64,000 bases of DNA from Pustulibacterium marinum (GCF_900116665.1 NZ_FPBK01000005.1:169698-233697), one strand, 5' to 3'. Positions 18,440-28,130 are shown, numbered from the stretch's first letter. Translations and numbers: made by a program. Notes: generated from the sequence alone by a model not told the origin.

Positions 18440-19924
18440 CTATTCTAAGTATAAAGCTGTATAATCTAATGGATTTATACTTGGAAGATTTGATCCATAT
18501 GTAGTATTAATTTCTTCAATAAAAACATTTGAAAGGTAAGCATAACCTCTTGCTGAAGGATGAATCCCATCTAAAGAGAAAGCTCCTCCTGTAGCGTATG
18601 TATTGGTCATTACCGATCCATTTACAGAAATACCTCCATTTGCTAACTGTTGTAGAACTTCTTCTGCATCTACAAAAGCTAATCCATACTGAGCTGCCAA
18701 ACCTTCAATTGTTGCATTGAATGAAGCTTGAGCTGTGGCTACTGCTGTTTGTTCTTGAGGTGTTAAAACCCATTGATCGGCTAAAGGAACTGAAACTCCA
18801 TTGACCATCGTAGCATCATTATTCACTGTGGTTCCGATGATTGTTTGAGCTGTAAATACAACTAAATCCTCAGATGTTGTTTGTCTGTAATTTGGAATTC
18901 CATAGGAAGACAAATCGGTTAAATCTTCGTCTACTATTAATAATGCGTTACTACTTCCTTCTGAAAAAGTAATTGTTCTTTGAGCAACTTCTTCCTCAGA
19001 AATCAAACCATAACTAAACATCAATTGCAAACCTTGATTATATGATGTAAACCCATAATTTAATTGCGCTGCAGTTGTTGCGTCTAGCGGAACTGGATTA
19101 TAAGGCACTGTAGTGAAATATGGAATAGTTGTAATATCAGGGACATTTGCTACCACTCCTTTTGCTCCACCAGAAGTTAATGTTTGCAAAAGACCATTAT
19201 AAACGCTTGCAAAAACAGCAGGATCTGTAATATCATTACTCCCATATGTGCTAGGATCATAATTACCTGTTTGATCTACACCAACCCCACCAGAAATAGC
19301 ATAGCTTAAAATATCATTATTACCAATCCAAAGCGAAAAGAAAGTAGGACTTTGAGCCATTGCATCACCAATTACTGAAGCGGAAGCCGAAGAAGCAAAT
19401 CTTGCAAAATAAGGATTTGCCATTCCCGTAGGAACTCCAGCTACATTCCCGTAACCTTCTACTCCCAGATGAAACACTTTGGAACCAGGAACTCCCATAT
19501 TATTGAAAGCCCCAGAAAGCGTACTGGTTATCTCTGTACTTGGTGAACCAGAAATATTTACTGGCAATGGAGACCCTGTTGCAAAAGACAATATCAATCT
19601 ATTATCTAAAATTTGAACACCACTAAACGTGGCTCCTCCAAGATTATCACTCATTAATGGTTGAGAAAAATCTCCTCCTCCAGCAAGTTGAAACCGCTGC
19701 GCTACAAGGTTTGGATAAGAATCCTCCTGTCCTTGAATGGAAAGAGCAGCATCTGCATACCCAGCCGTAAGTGAATTACCAAGCGCCACATATGTTGAAA
19801 AATCTGCGCTCCCACTAGTATATTCTACCTCTGGCTCTACAGTTGTAGTAACCACATCATCATCCGAACAACTAACCGCTAACCCAAGGCTTAGCAAAAA
19901 AGCAAAGGTAAATTTGTATTTCAT
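18440..19924 (-). CDS. SGNH/GDSL-family hydrolase, putative lipoprotein
   Basis: A 494-residue putative lipid-anchored esterase or lipase. The signal peptide ends in a lipobox (GLAVSC, Cys19) followed by Ser-Asp-Asp-Asp. Block I is VALGNSLTAGY with nucleophile Ser51 (GNS in place of GDS), block III is SLWIGNNDIL, and block V LDGIHPSARGY supplies Asp452 and His455. The substrate is unknown. It has its own promoter and terminator, so it is probably monocistronic. Confidence 0.88.
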   Translation of the reverse strand: MKYKFTFAFLLSLGLAVSCSDDDVVTTTVEPEVEYTSGSADFSTYVALGNSLTAGYADAALSIQGQEDSYPNLVAQRFQLAGGGDFSQPLMSDNLGGATFSGVQILDNRLILSFATGSPLPVNISGSPSTEITSTLSGAFNNMGVPGSKVFHLGVEGYGNVAGVPTGMANPYFARFASSASASVIGDAMAQSPTFFSLWIGNNDILSYAISGGVGVDQTGNYDPSTYGSNDITDPAVFASVYNGLLQTLTSGGAKGVVANVPDITTIPYFTTVPYNPVPLDATTAAQLNYGFTSYNQGLQLMFSYGLISEEEVAQRTITFSEGSSNALLIVDEDLTDLSSYGIPNYRQTTSEDLVVFTAQTIIGTTVNNDATMVNGVSVPLADQWVLTPQEQTAVATAQASFNATIEGLAAQYGLAFVDAEEVLQQLANGGISVNGSVMTNTYATGGAFSLDGIHPSARGYAYLSNVFIEEINTTYGSNLPSINPLDYTALYLE

Positions 19925-19949
19925 GATTAAATGTTATTTGAATTTTATT

Positions 19950-19979
19950 CAAAAATAACATAAAATATGAATTTTTCAA
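19950..19979 (-). promoter_or_regulatory. Promoter of the GDSL lipoprotein gene
   Basis: On the minus strand, TTG (19979-19977), 19 bases, then TATTTTTG (19957-19950), ending 25 bases before the ATG at 19924. Confidence 0.55.
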
Positions 19980-20021
19980 TTTTTGTTTCGTTTTTTTAAA
20001 TTAAAAACAAATAAACCTTAT

Positions 20022-20792
20022 TTATTTTTTCATAAAATGAATTGATTCCTGAAAAAAGTCGGTTGGATTTTCTGCATGCAACCAATGTCCGGAATTTGCA
20101 ATTGTAACAATTTCACTATTTGGAAAATGAGTTTTGATAAGGGTTTCATCTTCCGGCATTACGTATTCAGATTTATCACCTCGTAGAAAAAGAGTAGGTC
20201 CATCATACGATGTAAAGCTTGGCAAGCCTTCCCCTATTTCTTCCTGACGATCTTTCAAAACGGAAAGATTAAAGCGAAAATCGAGTCTTTCTTTCGTTTT
20301 CCAAAATAAATTCTTCAATAGAAATTGACGCGTACCCCAATCAAAAATATATTTCGAAAGTGCTTCATCTGCTTCTTTTCTATTTTTTATCTCGTCGAAA
20401 TCCAATGCTAAAAGTCCATTTACAATAGTGCCATGGTGTGGTGGATAGTATTTTGGAGCAATATCTGCTACTATCAATTTTTCAACATTCTCTGGATACG
20501 TAACGGCAAATTGCATCACCGTTTTACCCCCCATAGAATGCCCTAGAAGTGTCACCTTATCTAATTCTTTTTGCTGAATGTATCTAGACAAATCTTCCGT
20601 TAGCACATCATAATTAAACTCTTCAGCATGAAAACTCCTACCATGATTTCGCTGATCTATCAAATGAACTTCAAAACCTTCTTCGGCATACTTCCCTCCT
20701 AGTGTTTTCCAGTTATCAGACATACCTAAAAAACCATGTAAAATCAATAATGGCTTTCCGAAACCAATAACTTTTGAATATAGTTCTGACAT
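20022..20792 (-). CDS. Alpha/beta-fold hydrolase (YbfF-like esterase)
   Basis: A 256-residue cytoplasmic alpha/beta hydrolase. It has the oxyanion segment LHGFLGMSDNW, DQRNHGRS, the nucleophile elbow LGHSMGGK with Ser86, and the catalytic His236 in NSGHWLHAENP. The pattern closely follows the YbfF esterase family. Its ATG overlaps the pdxJ stop by one base (TAATG), so the two are translationally coupled. Confidence 0.88.
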   Translation of the reverse strand: MSELYSKVIGFGKPLLILHGFLGMSDNWKTLGGKYAEEGFEVHLIDQRNHGRSFHAEEFNYDVLTEDLSRYIQQKELDKVTLLGHSMGGKTVMQFAVTYPENVEKLIVADIAPKYYPPHHGTIVNGLLALDFDEIKNRKEADEALSKYIFDWGTRQFLLKNLFWKTKERLDFRFNLSVLKDRQEEIGEGLPSFTSYDGPTLFLRGDKSEYVMPEDETLIKTHFPNSEIVTIANSGHWLHAENPTDFFQESIHFMKK

Positions 20793-21505
20793 TATTTCAA
20801 TTTGTTTAAATACATATTCACCACATTTTCTATACCCAAATACAGTGACTCTGCGATTAATGCATGACCTATAGAAACCTCTAGCAAACCAGGTATATTT
20901 TCTTTAAAAAACTTGATGTTTTCTAAGCTTAGATCGTGCCCTGCATTAATTCCTAAGTTTAGCTCCACGGCTCTTTCAGCTGCTTTCACATAAGGATCTA
21001 TTCCTTTCAAATTTCCTTCTTCATAAGATTTGGCAAATCCTTCAGTATACAATTCTATTCTATCTGTTCCTGTAGCTACTGCACCATCTATCATTTCTAG
21101 CACCGGATCTACAAAAATTGAAGTTCTGATACCGTTTGATTGAAATTCAGAAATTACTTCCTTTAAAAAATCCTTATGCTTTAAAGTATCCCAGCCTGCA
21201 TTTGAGGTAATCGCATCTTCAGCATCTGGAACAAGGGTAACTTGAGTTGGTTTTACCTCTAACACCAAATCCATAAAACTTTGAATAGGATTTCCTTCAA
21301 TATTATATTCGGTGTACACCACATTTTTTAAATCACGAGCATCTTGATAGCGAATATGTCTCTCATCTGGTCTTGGATGTATAGTAACCCCATGTGCACC
21401 AAACTTTTGCACATCTTCTGCAACTTTTAAAACATTAGGCACATTCCCCCCTCTAGAGTTTCTGAGAGTAGCTATTTTATTGATGTTCACACTAAGCTTC
21501 GTCAT
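20792..21505 (-). CDS. pdxJ: Pyridoxine 5'-phosphate synthase PdxJ
   Basis: A 237-residue TIM-barrel enzyme that condenses 1-deoxyxylulose 5-phosphate with 3-amino-2-oxopropyl phosphate to pyridoxine 5'-phosphate in the DXP-dependent vitamin B6 route. Motifs include LSVNINKIATLRNSRGG, GVTIHPRPDERHIR (phosphate and substrate binding), VTLVPD and LGINAGHDLSLENI. The length is normal. It heads a two-gene unit with the alpha/beta hydrolase. A TATTTTTG -7 box lies at 21535-21542. Confidence 0.97.
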   Translation of the reverse strand: MTKLSVNINKIATLRNSRGGNVPNVLKVAEDVQKFGAHGVTIHPRPDERHIRYQDARDLKNVVYTEYNIEGNPIQSFMDLVLEVKPTQVTLVPDAEDAITSNAGWDTLKHKDFLKEVISEFQSNGIRTSIFVDPVLEMIDGAVATGTDRIELYTEGFAKSYEEGNLKGIDPYVKAAERAVELNLGINAGHDLSLENIKFFKENIPGLLEVSIGHALIAESLYLGIENVVNMYLNKLK

Positions 21506-21534
21506 AATATTTAATTAAACTTTCATAATTATAG

Positions 21535-21542
21535 CAAAAATA
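21535..21542 (-). promoter_or_regulatory. -7 box upstream of pdxJ
   Basis: On the minus strand TATTTTTG (TAnnTTTG), 29 bases before the ATG at 21505. No matching -33 TTG was found at standard spacing. Confidence 0.4.
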
Positions 21543-21604
21543 CAAAGTAGAGAGTGCACTATTGTAGTTTAAAATTATTAATTTTCAACCGAATTTGAAC
21601 CCCA

Positions 21605-22261
21605 ATGGATTTAAAAGCCCTTATAAACATTGATTTCCAACCGCTTACTCTAAGTGAAAGGATAGCAAATGCCTGTTCTATATTTGAACAGTCAACGTTA
21701 TCGCATATTCCGGTTATAGAGAATAACGTTTTGGTAGGAAACCTTTCGGAAGACGATTGTAAGACTATTGAAAAAGTAGATGTTCTTGCCGAATATCAAT
21801 ATTTACTTGATCCTTTTTTTGTAAGAGAAAATACAGGGTGGCTTAATGTTCTAGAAGCTTTTGCTAAGAACGAAAGCAATATGATGCCCATTATAAACAA
21901 AGACAACTCTTATATTGGCTATTATGAACTAACGGATATTCTTAACATTTTCAATGACACGCCATTCTTAAATGAACCTGGAAGTATTTTAGTTATTGAA
22001 AAAAACAGCAAAGATCAAAGTTTTAGTGAAATAGTTCAAATTGTAGAAAGTCACAATGGAAAAATGCTGGGAGCTTTCATTTCGGAAATCAAAGGAGACA
22101 GAACTGAAACCACTCTTAAAATTGCAAATGCCGGCATTAATGAAATTCTTCAGACATTTAGAAGATACAATTATGAAATTATAAATGGTATAGATCAAGA
22201 TTCATACGTAAAAGAACTCAAAGAACGATCGGCCTATTTAAATAAATACCTAAACATTTAA
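21605..22261 (+). CDS. CBS-pair protein with C-terminal ACT-like domain
   Basis: A 218-residue putative nucleotide-sensing protein. The N-terminal 120 residues form two CBS motifs (SHIPVIENNVLVGNLSEDD; MMPIINKDNSYIGYYELTDIL), which usually bind adenosine nucleotides. Residues about 125-200 look like an ACT-type fold (SILVIEKNSKDQSFSEIVQIVESHNGKM is the opening region). It lies 3 bases before nadK, so it may sense adenylate or NAD(P) state for that operon. That link is an inference from position. Confidence 0.82.
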   Translation: MDLKALINIDFQPLTLSERIANACSIFEQSTLSHIPVIENNVLVGNLSEDDCKTIEKVDVLAEYQYLLDPFFVRENTGWLNVLEAFAKNESNMMPIINKDNSYIGYYELTDILNIFNDTPFLNEPGSILVIEKNSKDQSFSEIVQIVESHNGKMLGAFISEIKGDRTETTLKIANAGINEILQTFRRYNYEIINGIDQDSYVKELKERSAYLNKYLNI

Positions 22262-22264
22262 AAA

Positions 22265-23152
22265 ATGAAGATAGGTATCTATGGCCAATATTACCATGAC
22301 AACTCTGCAAGTCACATTAAAAACTTGCTAGAAACATTAGAATCTAGAAACGTAGATTTTACAATCAAAGATGATTACTTAAAACTACTATCCCAAGAGA
22401 TTTCTATTGAAAAAAATTACAAAACATTCAGTTCTTTTGAAGAACTAGATACATCCTTTGAATTATTCATTACCATAGGTGGAGATGGAACGATACTAAG
22501 AGCCATTACCTATATTAGGGATTTAGGAATTCCCATTTTAGGAATCAATACAGGAAGATTAGGATTTCTTGCTACTGTTCAAAAATATGAGATAAACGAT
22601 ACTATTGATCAAATTTTGAATAAAGAGTTCAAGGTTGAAGAACGAACTCTTATAGAACTTACAACAAACGCTAACAGTGATTTTAAAATAGATGAACTAA
22701 ATTTTGCCTTAAATGAGATAACAATAAGTAGAAAAAACACCACTTCAATGATTACCGTTTCTACCTTTTTAAATGATGAATATTTAACGTCATACTGGGC
22801 AGATGGTTTAATCATATCAACCCCAACCGGATCCACCGGATATTCGTTGAGTTGTGGAGGCCCGGTGATCATGCCTAACGCTAGTAATTTGGTTTTAACC
22901 CCCATTGCCCCCCACAATTTGAACGCACGCCCCCTAGTCATACCAGACAACACTGAAATAAAACTTAAAATATCTGGTAGAGAAGAATCATTCTTGGCCT
23001 CATTGGATTCAAGAATTACCACAATTAACAGCGATACTATAATAACTATTAAAAAATGCAGTTTTAAAATAAACCTCGTAGAACTTTATAGCGAGAGTTT
23101 TTTAAAAACAATACGAAAAAAACTTTTATGGGGGGAAGATAAAAGAAACTAA
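22265..23152 (+). CDS. nadK: NAD kinase
   Basis: A 295-residue ATP-NAD kinase making NADP. It has the catalytic GGDG motif at 72-75 within FITIGGDGTILRA, the NTGRLGFLA segment, and the conserved TPTGSTGYSLSCGGPV loop that binds NAD. It is 3 bases after the CBS gene and leads into the porG-uppS-bamA run. Confidence 0.96.
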   Translation: MKIGIYGQYYHDNSASHIKNLLETLESRNVDFTIKDDYLKLLSQEISIEKNYKTFSSFEELDTSFELFITIGGDGTILRAITYIRDLGIPILGINTGRLGFLATVQKYEINDTIDQILNKEFKVEERTLIELTTNANSDFKIDELNFALNEITISRKNTTSMITVSTFLNDEYLTSYWADGLIISTPTGSTGYSLSCGGPVIMPNASNLVLTPIAPHNLNARPLVIPDNTEIKLKISGREESFLASLDSRITTINSDTIITIKKCSFKINLVELYSESFLKTIRKKLLWGEDKRN

Positions 23153-23214
23153 CTATTATTTAAATCTTTTGTAAGAACCTGGCACCCAAGTTTTAATTTC
23201 AACATACTTTATTT

Positions 23215-23222
23215 TATATTTG
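23215..23222 (+). promoter_or_regulatory. -7 box upstream of porG
   Basis: TATATTTG matches TAnnTTTG exactly, 16 bases before the ATG at 23239. No -33 TTG is seen at 19-21 bases. Confidence 0.4.
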
Positions 23223-23238
23223 CAAACTTTTGAAAATT

Positions 23239-23928
23239 ATGAGAGGATTTTTTTTTAGCTTACTTTGTTTTGGTGCTATACTAGGCTCTAGAGCTCAAGA
23301 GCATGAGCTCGGAGTTTTTCTAGGAATGAGCAACTATGTTGGAGACATAGGTGAAATGACCTACATTAAACCAGATAATTTTGCTTACGGGATTGTATAT
23401 AAATGGAACAAACATCCTAGATTTGCACTGCGTGGATCTTTGATGTTCGCAAACCTTAAAGGTGATGATGATAATTCGGATCTTGGATCAAGGTTAGGAA
23501 GAGGTCTTTCTTTTGAAAACAATATAATGGAAGTTAATGCTGCATTTGAATTTAACTTTATTCCATTTGAGCCATACCTAGATCAAACACAAACAACACC
23601 ATATGTTGCCACCGGTTTGTCTTATTTTTTCATGGATCAACTAAGATACCCTTCATCTACAAATTCTGTAGCTGAAGAGTATAGACCAAGAAAAGGTGAC
23701 GTTTCAATCCCATTAATGCTTGGTGTGAAAAGTAATTTTTTACACGATGTAATCTTAGGATTTGAAATTGGAGCACGCTATGCCTTTTCAGACAACCTTG
23801 ATGGAAGTTTCCCTTCCTACAGCAATGCTGGAATTGGAAATACAAATAGTAATGACTGGTATTTTTTCACAGGAATTACTGCAACAATATTAATAGGAAA
23901 GAGCAAAAAATGCTATTGCTATAACTAA
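23239..23928 (+). CDS. porG: PorG-like outer-membrane beta-barrel protein (DUF6089)
   Basis: A 229-residue exported barrel. The signal peptide is MRGFFFSLLCFGAILGSRAQ. The mature part has alternating strands (ELGVFLGMSNYVGDIGE, IVYKWNKHPRFALRGSLMF, EFNFIPFEPY, ending FFTGITATILIGK). In Porphyromonas gingivalis PorG is the T9SS outer-membrane partner of the PorK/PorN ring, and its gene lies between nadK and uppS-omp85-ompH-ompH. The same order is seen here, which supports the call. I choose ATG 23239 over an in-frame TTG at 23230. The PorG identity rests on fold pattern and gene order. Confidence 0.78.
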   Translation: MRGFFFSLLCFGAILGSRAQEHELGVFLGMSNYVGDIGEMTYIKPDNFAYGIVYKWNKHPRFALRGSLMFANLKGDDDNSDLGSRLGRGLSFENNIMEVNAAFEFNFIPFEPYLDQTQTTPYVATGLSYFFMDQLRYPSSTNSVAEEYRPRKGDVSIPLMLGVKSNFLHDVILGFEIGARYAFSDNLDGSFPSYSNAGIGNTNSNDWYFFTGITATILIGKSKKCYCYN

Positions 23929-23935
23929 AAAACAA

Positions 23936-24697
23936 ATGAACCTAGAAGACCAAATAGACAAGAATAACCTGCCTAGACATATTGCTATAATTATGGATGG
24001 CAATGGACGCTGGGCTAAAGAACAGGGAAGAATACGTGTATTTGGGCATGAGAAAGGAACCGTTTCTGTAAAAGAAACAGTAACTACCTGTGCAGAACTA
24101 GGAATCACCAACCTTACGCTATTTGCATTTTCTACAGAAAATTGGAATAGACCTAAGCTAGAAGTAAAAGCTTTGATGAAAATTTTGGTCTCTTCTCTTA
24201 AAAAAGAGACCGAAACTTTCATCAGAAATAATATAAAGCTCAACGTTATAGGAAGAATGGATGATCTTCCAACGAAAGCGAAAAATGAATTACAAGAGGT
24301 AATTGACAAAACCAAACACAATGAGAGACTAACTTTAACGTTAGCTTTAAGTTATGGCGCAAGAGAAGAAATAAGATCTGCTGTAAAAGAGATTGCTTTT
24401 AAAGTTAAAAATAATATAATTTCTGAAGAAATGATTGATGATTCAGTTATTAATAATCATCTTTACACGCACGATTTACCAGATGTTGACCTGCTCATAC
24501 GTACAAGTGGAGAATGTCGTATCAGCAATTTTTTACTCTGGCAAATAGCGTATGCCGAATTATATTTCACACACATTCTTTGGCCTGATTTTAGAAAAAA
24601 TCATTTGTTTGAAGCAATTTTAAATTACCAAAAAAGAGAACGAAGATTTGGAAAAACAAGCGAACAACTTTGCAACCCAAGACATGATGCCGTTTAG
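23936..24697 (+). CDS. uppS: Isoprenyl transferase (undecaprenyl diphosphate synthase)
   Basis: A 253-residue cis-prenyltransferase that extends farnesyl diphosphate to undecaprenyl diphosphate, the lipid carrier for peptidoglycan and O-antigen. It has IAIIMDGNGRWAKEQG with the catalytic Asp21, FAFSTENWNRP, and LLIRTSGECRISNFLLWQ with the downstream AELYFTHILWPDF segment. The end overlaps the bamA start by 14 bases. Confidence 0.97.
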   Translation: MNLEDQIDKNNLPRHIAIIMDGNGRWAKEQGRIRVFGHEKGTVSVKETVTTCAELGITNLTLFAFSTENWNRPKLEVKALMKILVSSLKKETETFIRNNIKLNVIGRMDDLPTKAKNELQEVIDKTKHNERLTLTLALSYGAREEIRSAVKEIAFKVKNNIISEEMIDDSVINNHLYTHDLPDVDLLIRTSGECRISNFLLWQIAYAELYFTHILWPDFRKNHLFEAILNYQKRERRFGKTSEQLCNPRHDAV

Positions 24698-27239
24698 ATT
24701 TACAAGAATTTTACTTCTAATTTGTGCTATTTTTTCAACCTACTCAATTACCGCTCAAGAAATAAAGAAGGGTAATACATATACCATTGCTGGTATTGAA
24801 GTAGTTGGACTTAAAAGTTTTAATGAACAGACTGTAGTTACTACCACAGGATTACGAATTGGACAAGAAATCACCATTCCAGGCGAAGAACTTGCAGATG
24901 TAGAAAAGAAGCTTTGGGGCTATGATCTATTTAATAAAATAGACATTTATGCTGCTGAAGATGAAGAAAACCCTTCACAAATTTATCTTCAAATAAGACT
25001 TACAGAACGCCCTGCTGTATCTCAATTTAAAATTGTAGGTATTAAAGAGCGTAAACAAGATGAAATCTTAAAGGATATTGAATTAAAAGCAGGTAAAAAA
25101 GTAACTCAAAGTTACATTGCAAACACTAAAAATTACCTACTTAACAAATACAAAAAACAAGGTTTTGCTAATGTAAAAGTCAACATTAGCACAAAACCAG
25201 ACACTGCTCAAGTTAACTCCGTAAAAATGTTGATTAACGTTGACAAAGGAGAAAAAGTAAAAGTAAGTGACATTAATTTTATTGGCAACGAACAGCTTTC
25301 TAGTAAGAAACTGAGAAGTGCCATGAAAAACACAAAGCAAAAATCATTTTTCCGATTCTGGAAAAAATCAAAATATATACCGGAAGACTACGACACCGAC
25401 CTCGTTTCTGTTGTAGATAAATACAAAGAGAATGGATATCGTGATGCCAGAATCCTTTCAGATACGGTAATTTACAACGATGATAACACCCTTACTTTAA
25501 ACCTTAACGTTGAAGAAGGAGACAAGTATTATTTTGGAGATATCAACTTTGTTGGTAATACTGTGTATTCAGATGAAACCTTACACAAAGTTTTGGGCAT
25601 TAACAAAGGAGACACCTATAATGGTGTTCTTTTAAAAGAAAGAATTGCAGATGTAACAGACCCAGATGCAGATGATATCACCAATCTTTATCAAAATAGT
25701 GGTTACCTCTTCTCTACTGTAAATCCGGTAGAAATCTCTGCTAAAAACGATACTATTGATTTTGAAATACGCATCATAGAAGGTAAACCTGCATATTTTG
25801 ATAGAATTATGGTTTCAGGAAACGACCGTACCAACGATCATGTAATTTACAGAGAATTAAGAACGCGACCTGGTGACTTATATCAAAAAACAAATGTGGT
25901 AAGAACCGTTAGAGAACTTAGTCAGTTAGGATTTTTTGATCCAGAGCAAATTAGTCCAGAGATCAAAAATGCAAATCCAAATGCAGGTACAGTTGATGTA
26001 GAATATAAAGTAGTAGAAAAAGGTTCTAGCCAAGTTCAGCTTCAAGGTGGATATGGTGGTGGAGGTTTCATTGGAACCTTAGGATTGTCCTTTGCTAACT
26101 TCTCATTAAGAAATATTTTAAATAAAGAAGCTTACAAACCATTACCCATGGGTGACGGTCAAAGCTTATCTTTACGCTTGCAGGCTAGTAAATACTATCA
26201 AACCTACAGTTTCTCTTTTTCAGAGCCTTGGTTTGGAGGTAAAGAACCAAGACAATTCTCGGTTTCCTTTAATCACACTCAACAATACCGCTACAACTAC
26301 TATACTCAAGATGTAGATAAAAGTCAGAGATTTTTAATTTCTGGAGTTTCCGTAGGGTTATCTAAACGTTTGAAAGTTCCAGATGATTACTTCTACTTTT
26401 CACAAGCTTTGAGTTTTCAACATTACAACTTGAAAAACTATAACAGTTATTTATTTACGTTTGGAGATGGGTATTCCAACTCTTTAGCTTACACAATAGG
26501 ATTGTCAAGAAAATCTTCTGGACCAAACCCTATTTTCCCAATGACAGGATCTGACTTTAGTGTATCCGCTAAACTTAGTTTACCATATTCTTTATTTGAT
26601 GGAAGAGATTACTCTGCCCTAGCAGAAGAAAGAGATGAATTGGCAGATAGCACAGATGATAATGATGTAGATAGAGTTTCTGAAATTGACCAAATGCGTT
26701 TTGACTGGTTAGAATTCTATAAAGTGAAATTCTCTGGTTATTGGTACACAAACCTTATTGACAAATTAGTTTTAAAATCTGGTGGTGAATTTGGTTTCTT
26801 AGGAAGTTATAATAGTGACCGTGGTGTTATTCCATTTGAAAGATTCTTCGTTGGTGGAGACGGTATGGCAAACTATACTTTAGATGGTCGTGAAAACGTT
26901 CAGTTAAGAGGTTATCAAAACCAAAGTTTATCTACATCTTCTACAGATGAAGGTTCTGTTATTTACAACAAATTCTCGTTAGAACTTAGATATCCTATTA
27001 CATTAAAACAGCAAGCATCTATCTATGGTCTTACATTCCTAGAAGGCGGTGCAGCTTTTAATAACTTTAGAGACTTCAACCCTTTCCAATTAAAAAGATC
27101 TGCCGGTGTTGGTCTTAGAATCTTTATGCCTGCATTTGGATTATTAGGAATTGACTTTGGATATGGATTTGATTCAGTTGATGGAACTAATCAACCAAGC
27201 GGATGGCAAACACATTTTGTTATTGGTCAACAGTTCTAA
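24684..27239 (+). CDS. bamA: Outer-membrane protein assembly factor BamA
   Basis: An 851-residue Omp85 insertase. The signal peptide (about 1-27, ending STYSITAQ) is followed by about five POTRA domains (YTIAGIEVVGLKSFNEQ, VKVSDINFIGNEQLSS, YYFGDINFVGNTVYSD, YFDRIMVSGNDRTND). A 16-strand barrel follows with the conserved loop-6 motif VQLRGYQ, and the C-terminal strand ends in Phe (FVIGQQF). I start at ATG 24684 or the adjacent 24687, because this gives the signal peptide. It overlaps uppS by 14 bases. Confidence 0.96.
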   Translation: MMPFRFTRILLLICAIFSTYSITAQEIKKGNTYTIAGIEVVGLKSFNEQTVVTTTGLRIGQEITIPGEELADVEKKLWGYDLFNKIDIYAAEDEENPSQIYLQIRLTERPAVSQFKIVGIKERKQDEILKDIELKAGKKVTQSYIANTKNYLLNKYKKQGFANVKVNISTKPDTAQVNSVKMLINVDKGEKVKVSDINFIGNEQLSSKKLRSAMKNTKQKSFFRFWKKSKYIPEDYDTDLVSVVDKYKENGYRDARILSDTVIYNDDNTLTLNLNVEEGDKYYFGDINFVGNTVYSDETLHKVLGINKGDTYNGVLLKERIADVTDPDADDITNLYQNSGYLFSTVNPVEISAKNDTIDFEIRIIEGKPAYFDRIMVSGNDRTNDHVIYRELRTRPGDLYQKTNVVRTVRELSQLGFFDPEQISPEIKNANPNAGTVDVEYKVVEKGSSQVQLQGGYGGGGFIGTLGLSFANFSLRNILNKEAYKPLPMGDGQSLSLRLQASKYYQTYSFSFSEPWFGGKEPRQFSVSFNHTQQYRYNYYTQDVDKSQRFLISGVSVGLSKRLKVPDDYFYFSQALSFQHYNLKNYNSYLFTFGDGYSNSLAYTIGLSRKSSGPNPIFPMTGSDFSVSAKLSLPYSLFDGRDYSALAEERDELADSTDDNDVDRVSEIDQMRFDWLEFYKVKFSGYWYTNLIDKLVLKSGGEFGFLGSYNSDRGVIPFERFFVGGDGMANYTLDGRENVQLRGYQNQSLSTSSTDEGSVIYNKFSLELRYPITLKQQASIYGLTFLEGGAAFNNFRDFNPFQLKRSAGVGLRIFMPAFGLLGIDFGYGFDSVDGTNQPSGWQTHFVIGQQF

Positions 27240-27319
27240 AATTAATTTGGCATGATTTTTTCTAAATTAGGATAACAAGATAAATTTTAATAGCTTTCGC
27301 CCGCAAAAACTCAGCGATA

Positions 27320-28081
27320 ATGAGAACTAAAGTTTTTTCTATTTGCCTCTTTCTAGCAATGATAACCTTTGGGTATTCACAAAAAAGTGGACTACGTGTT
27401 GGTTATATTGATATGGACTATATTCTTCAAAATGTAGAAGAATATCAACAAGCTAAAAAGCAACTAAACGATAAAGTTGTAAAATGGCAAAAGGAAATGG
27501 ACAAGATTAAAAACGACATTGATAAAATGCGTGCCGATCTTGAAGCCGAAAAAGTACTACTTACCGAGGAGCTTATAGAAGAGCGTGAAGAAGAGATTGA
27601 TCTTGCTGAAGCAGAGCTTTTTGATTATCAACAACAACGATTTGGACCAGAAGGTGATTTAATTACTCAAAAGAAAAATCTTATTCAGCCAATCCAAGAT
27701 CAAGTTTTTACTTCTATTCAAGAAATTGGAAAAGCTAGAAAATTTGATTTGGTGTTTGATAAATCATCTGATCTAATGATTTTATATGCTGACAACAAAC
27801 TAGATCTTAGTGATATTGTTTTAGCATCCATCAACAGAGCAGAAAAGGTACAACAGCGCGAACAAATGCTTGATAATTTTGAAAAGGAAAATGATCCGGT
27901 TCAAAAAGCACGAGAAGAAAAACGTAAGAAGTTAGAGGAAGCTCGCGAAGAAAGAAAAGCGGCCTACGAGGCAAGAAGACAAAAATTATTAGAACAAAGA
28001 GAAGCTCGCATCAAAGCTCAAGAAGAAAAACAATCTGAAGACGACAAATCTGATGATTCAAAAAAAGAGAGTGACGAATAG
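27320..28081 (+). CDS. OmpH/Skp-family periplasmic chaperone with charged C-terminal tail
   Basis: A 253-residue secreted protein. It has a signal peptide (1-20, ending FGYSQ), then a Skp fold: the N-terminal strand LRVGYIDMDYILQNVEEY, long coiled-coil arms (about 45-110), and the return strands FDLVFDKSSDLMILYAD. Skp holds unfolded outer-membrane proteins on the way to BamA, encoded just upstream. The last 70 or so residues are a highly charged Glu/Arg/Lys helix ending in an Asp/Ser-rich stretch, which ordinary Skp lacks. Confidence 0.9.
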   Translation: MRTKVFSICLFLAMITFGYSQKSGLRVGYIDMDYILQNVEEYQQAKKQLNDKVVKWQKEMDKIKNDIDKMRADLEAEKVLLTEELIEEREEEIDLAEAELFDYQQQRFGPEGDLITQKKNLIQPIQDQVFTSIQEIGKARKFDLVFDKSSDLMILYADNKLDLSDIVLASINRAEKVQQREQMLDNFEKENDPVQKAREEKRKKLEEAREERKAAYEARRQKLLEQREARIKAQEEKQSEDDKSDDSKKESDE

Positions 28082-28130
28082 ATATTTGATATTGATTGAA
28101 AATTAGAATTAAAATTTTAAAACTAGAAAA

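Noticed and set aside
22609..23022. A 137-codon open frame antisense to nadK
   Set aside because: It is a shadow of the NAD kinase coding sequence, with no start context or domain.
23180..23196. TGGCAC followed by TTTTAA upstream of porG, like a sigma-54 -24/-12 promoter
   Set aside because: The -12 element lacks GC at the required 10-base spacing from GG. The TATATTTG -7 box nearer the gene is a better explanation.
23890..24321. A 143-codon open frame antisense to uppS
   Set aside because: uppS has all catalytic motifs on the other strand. The antisense product is hydrophobic low-complexity sequence with no family.
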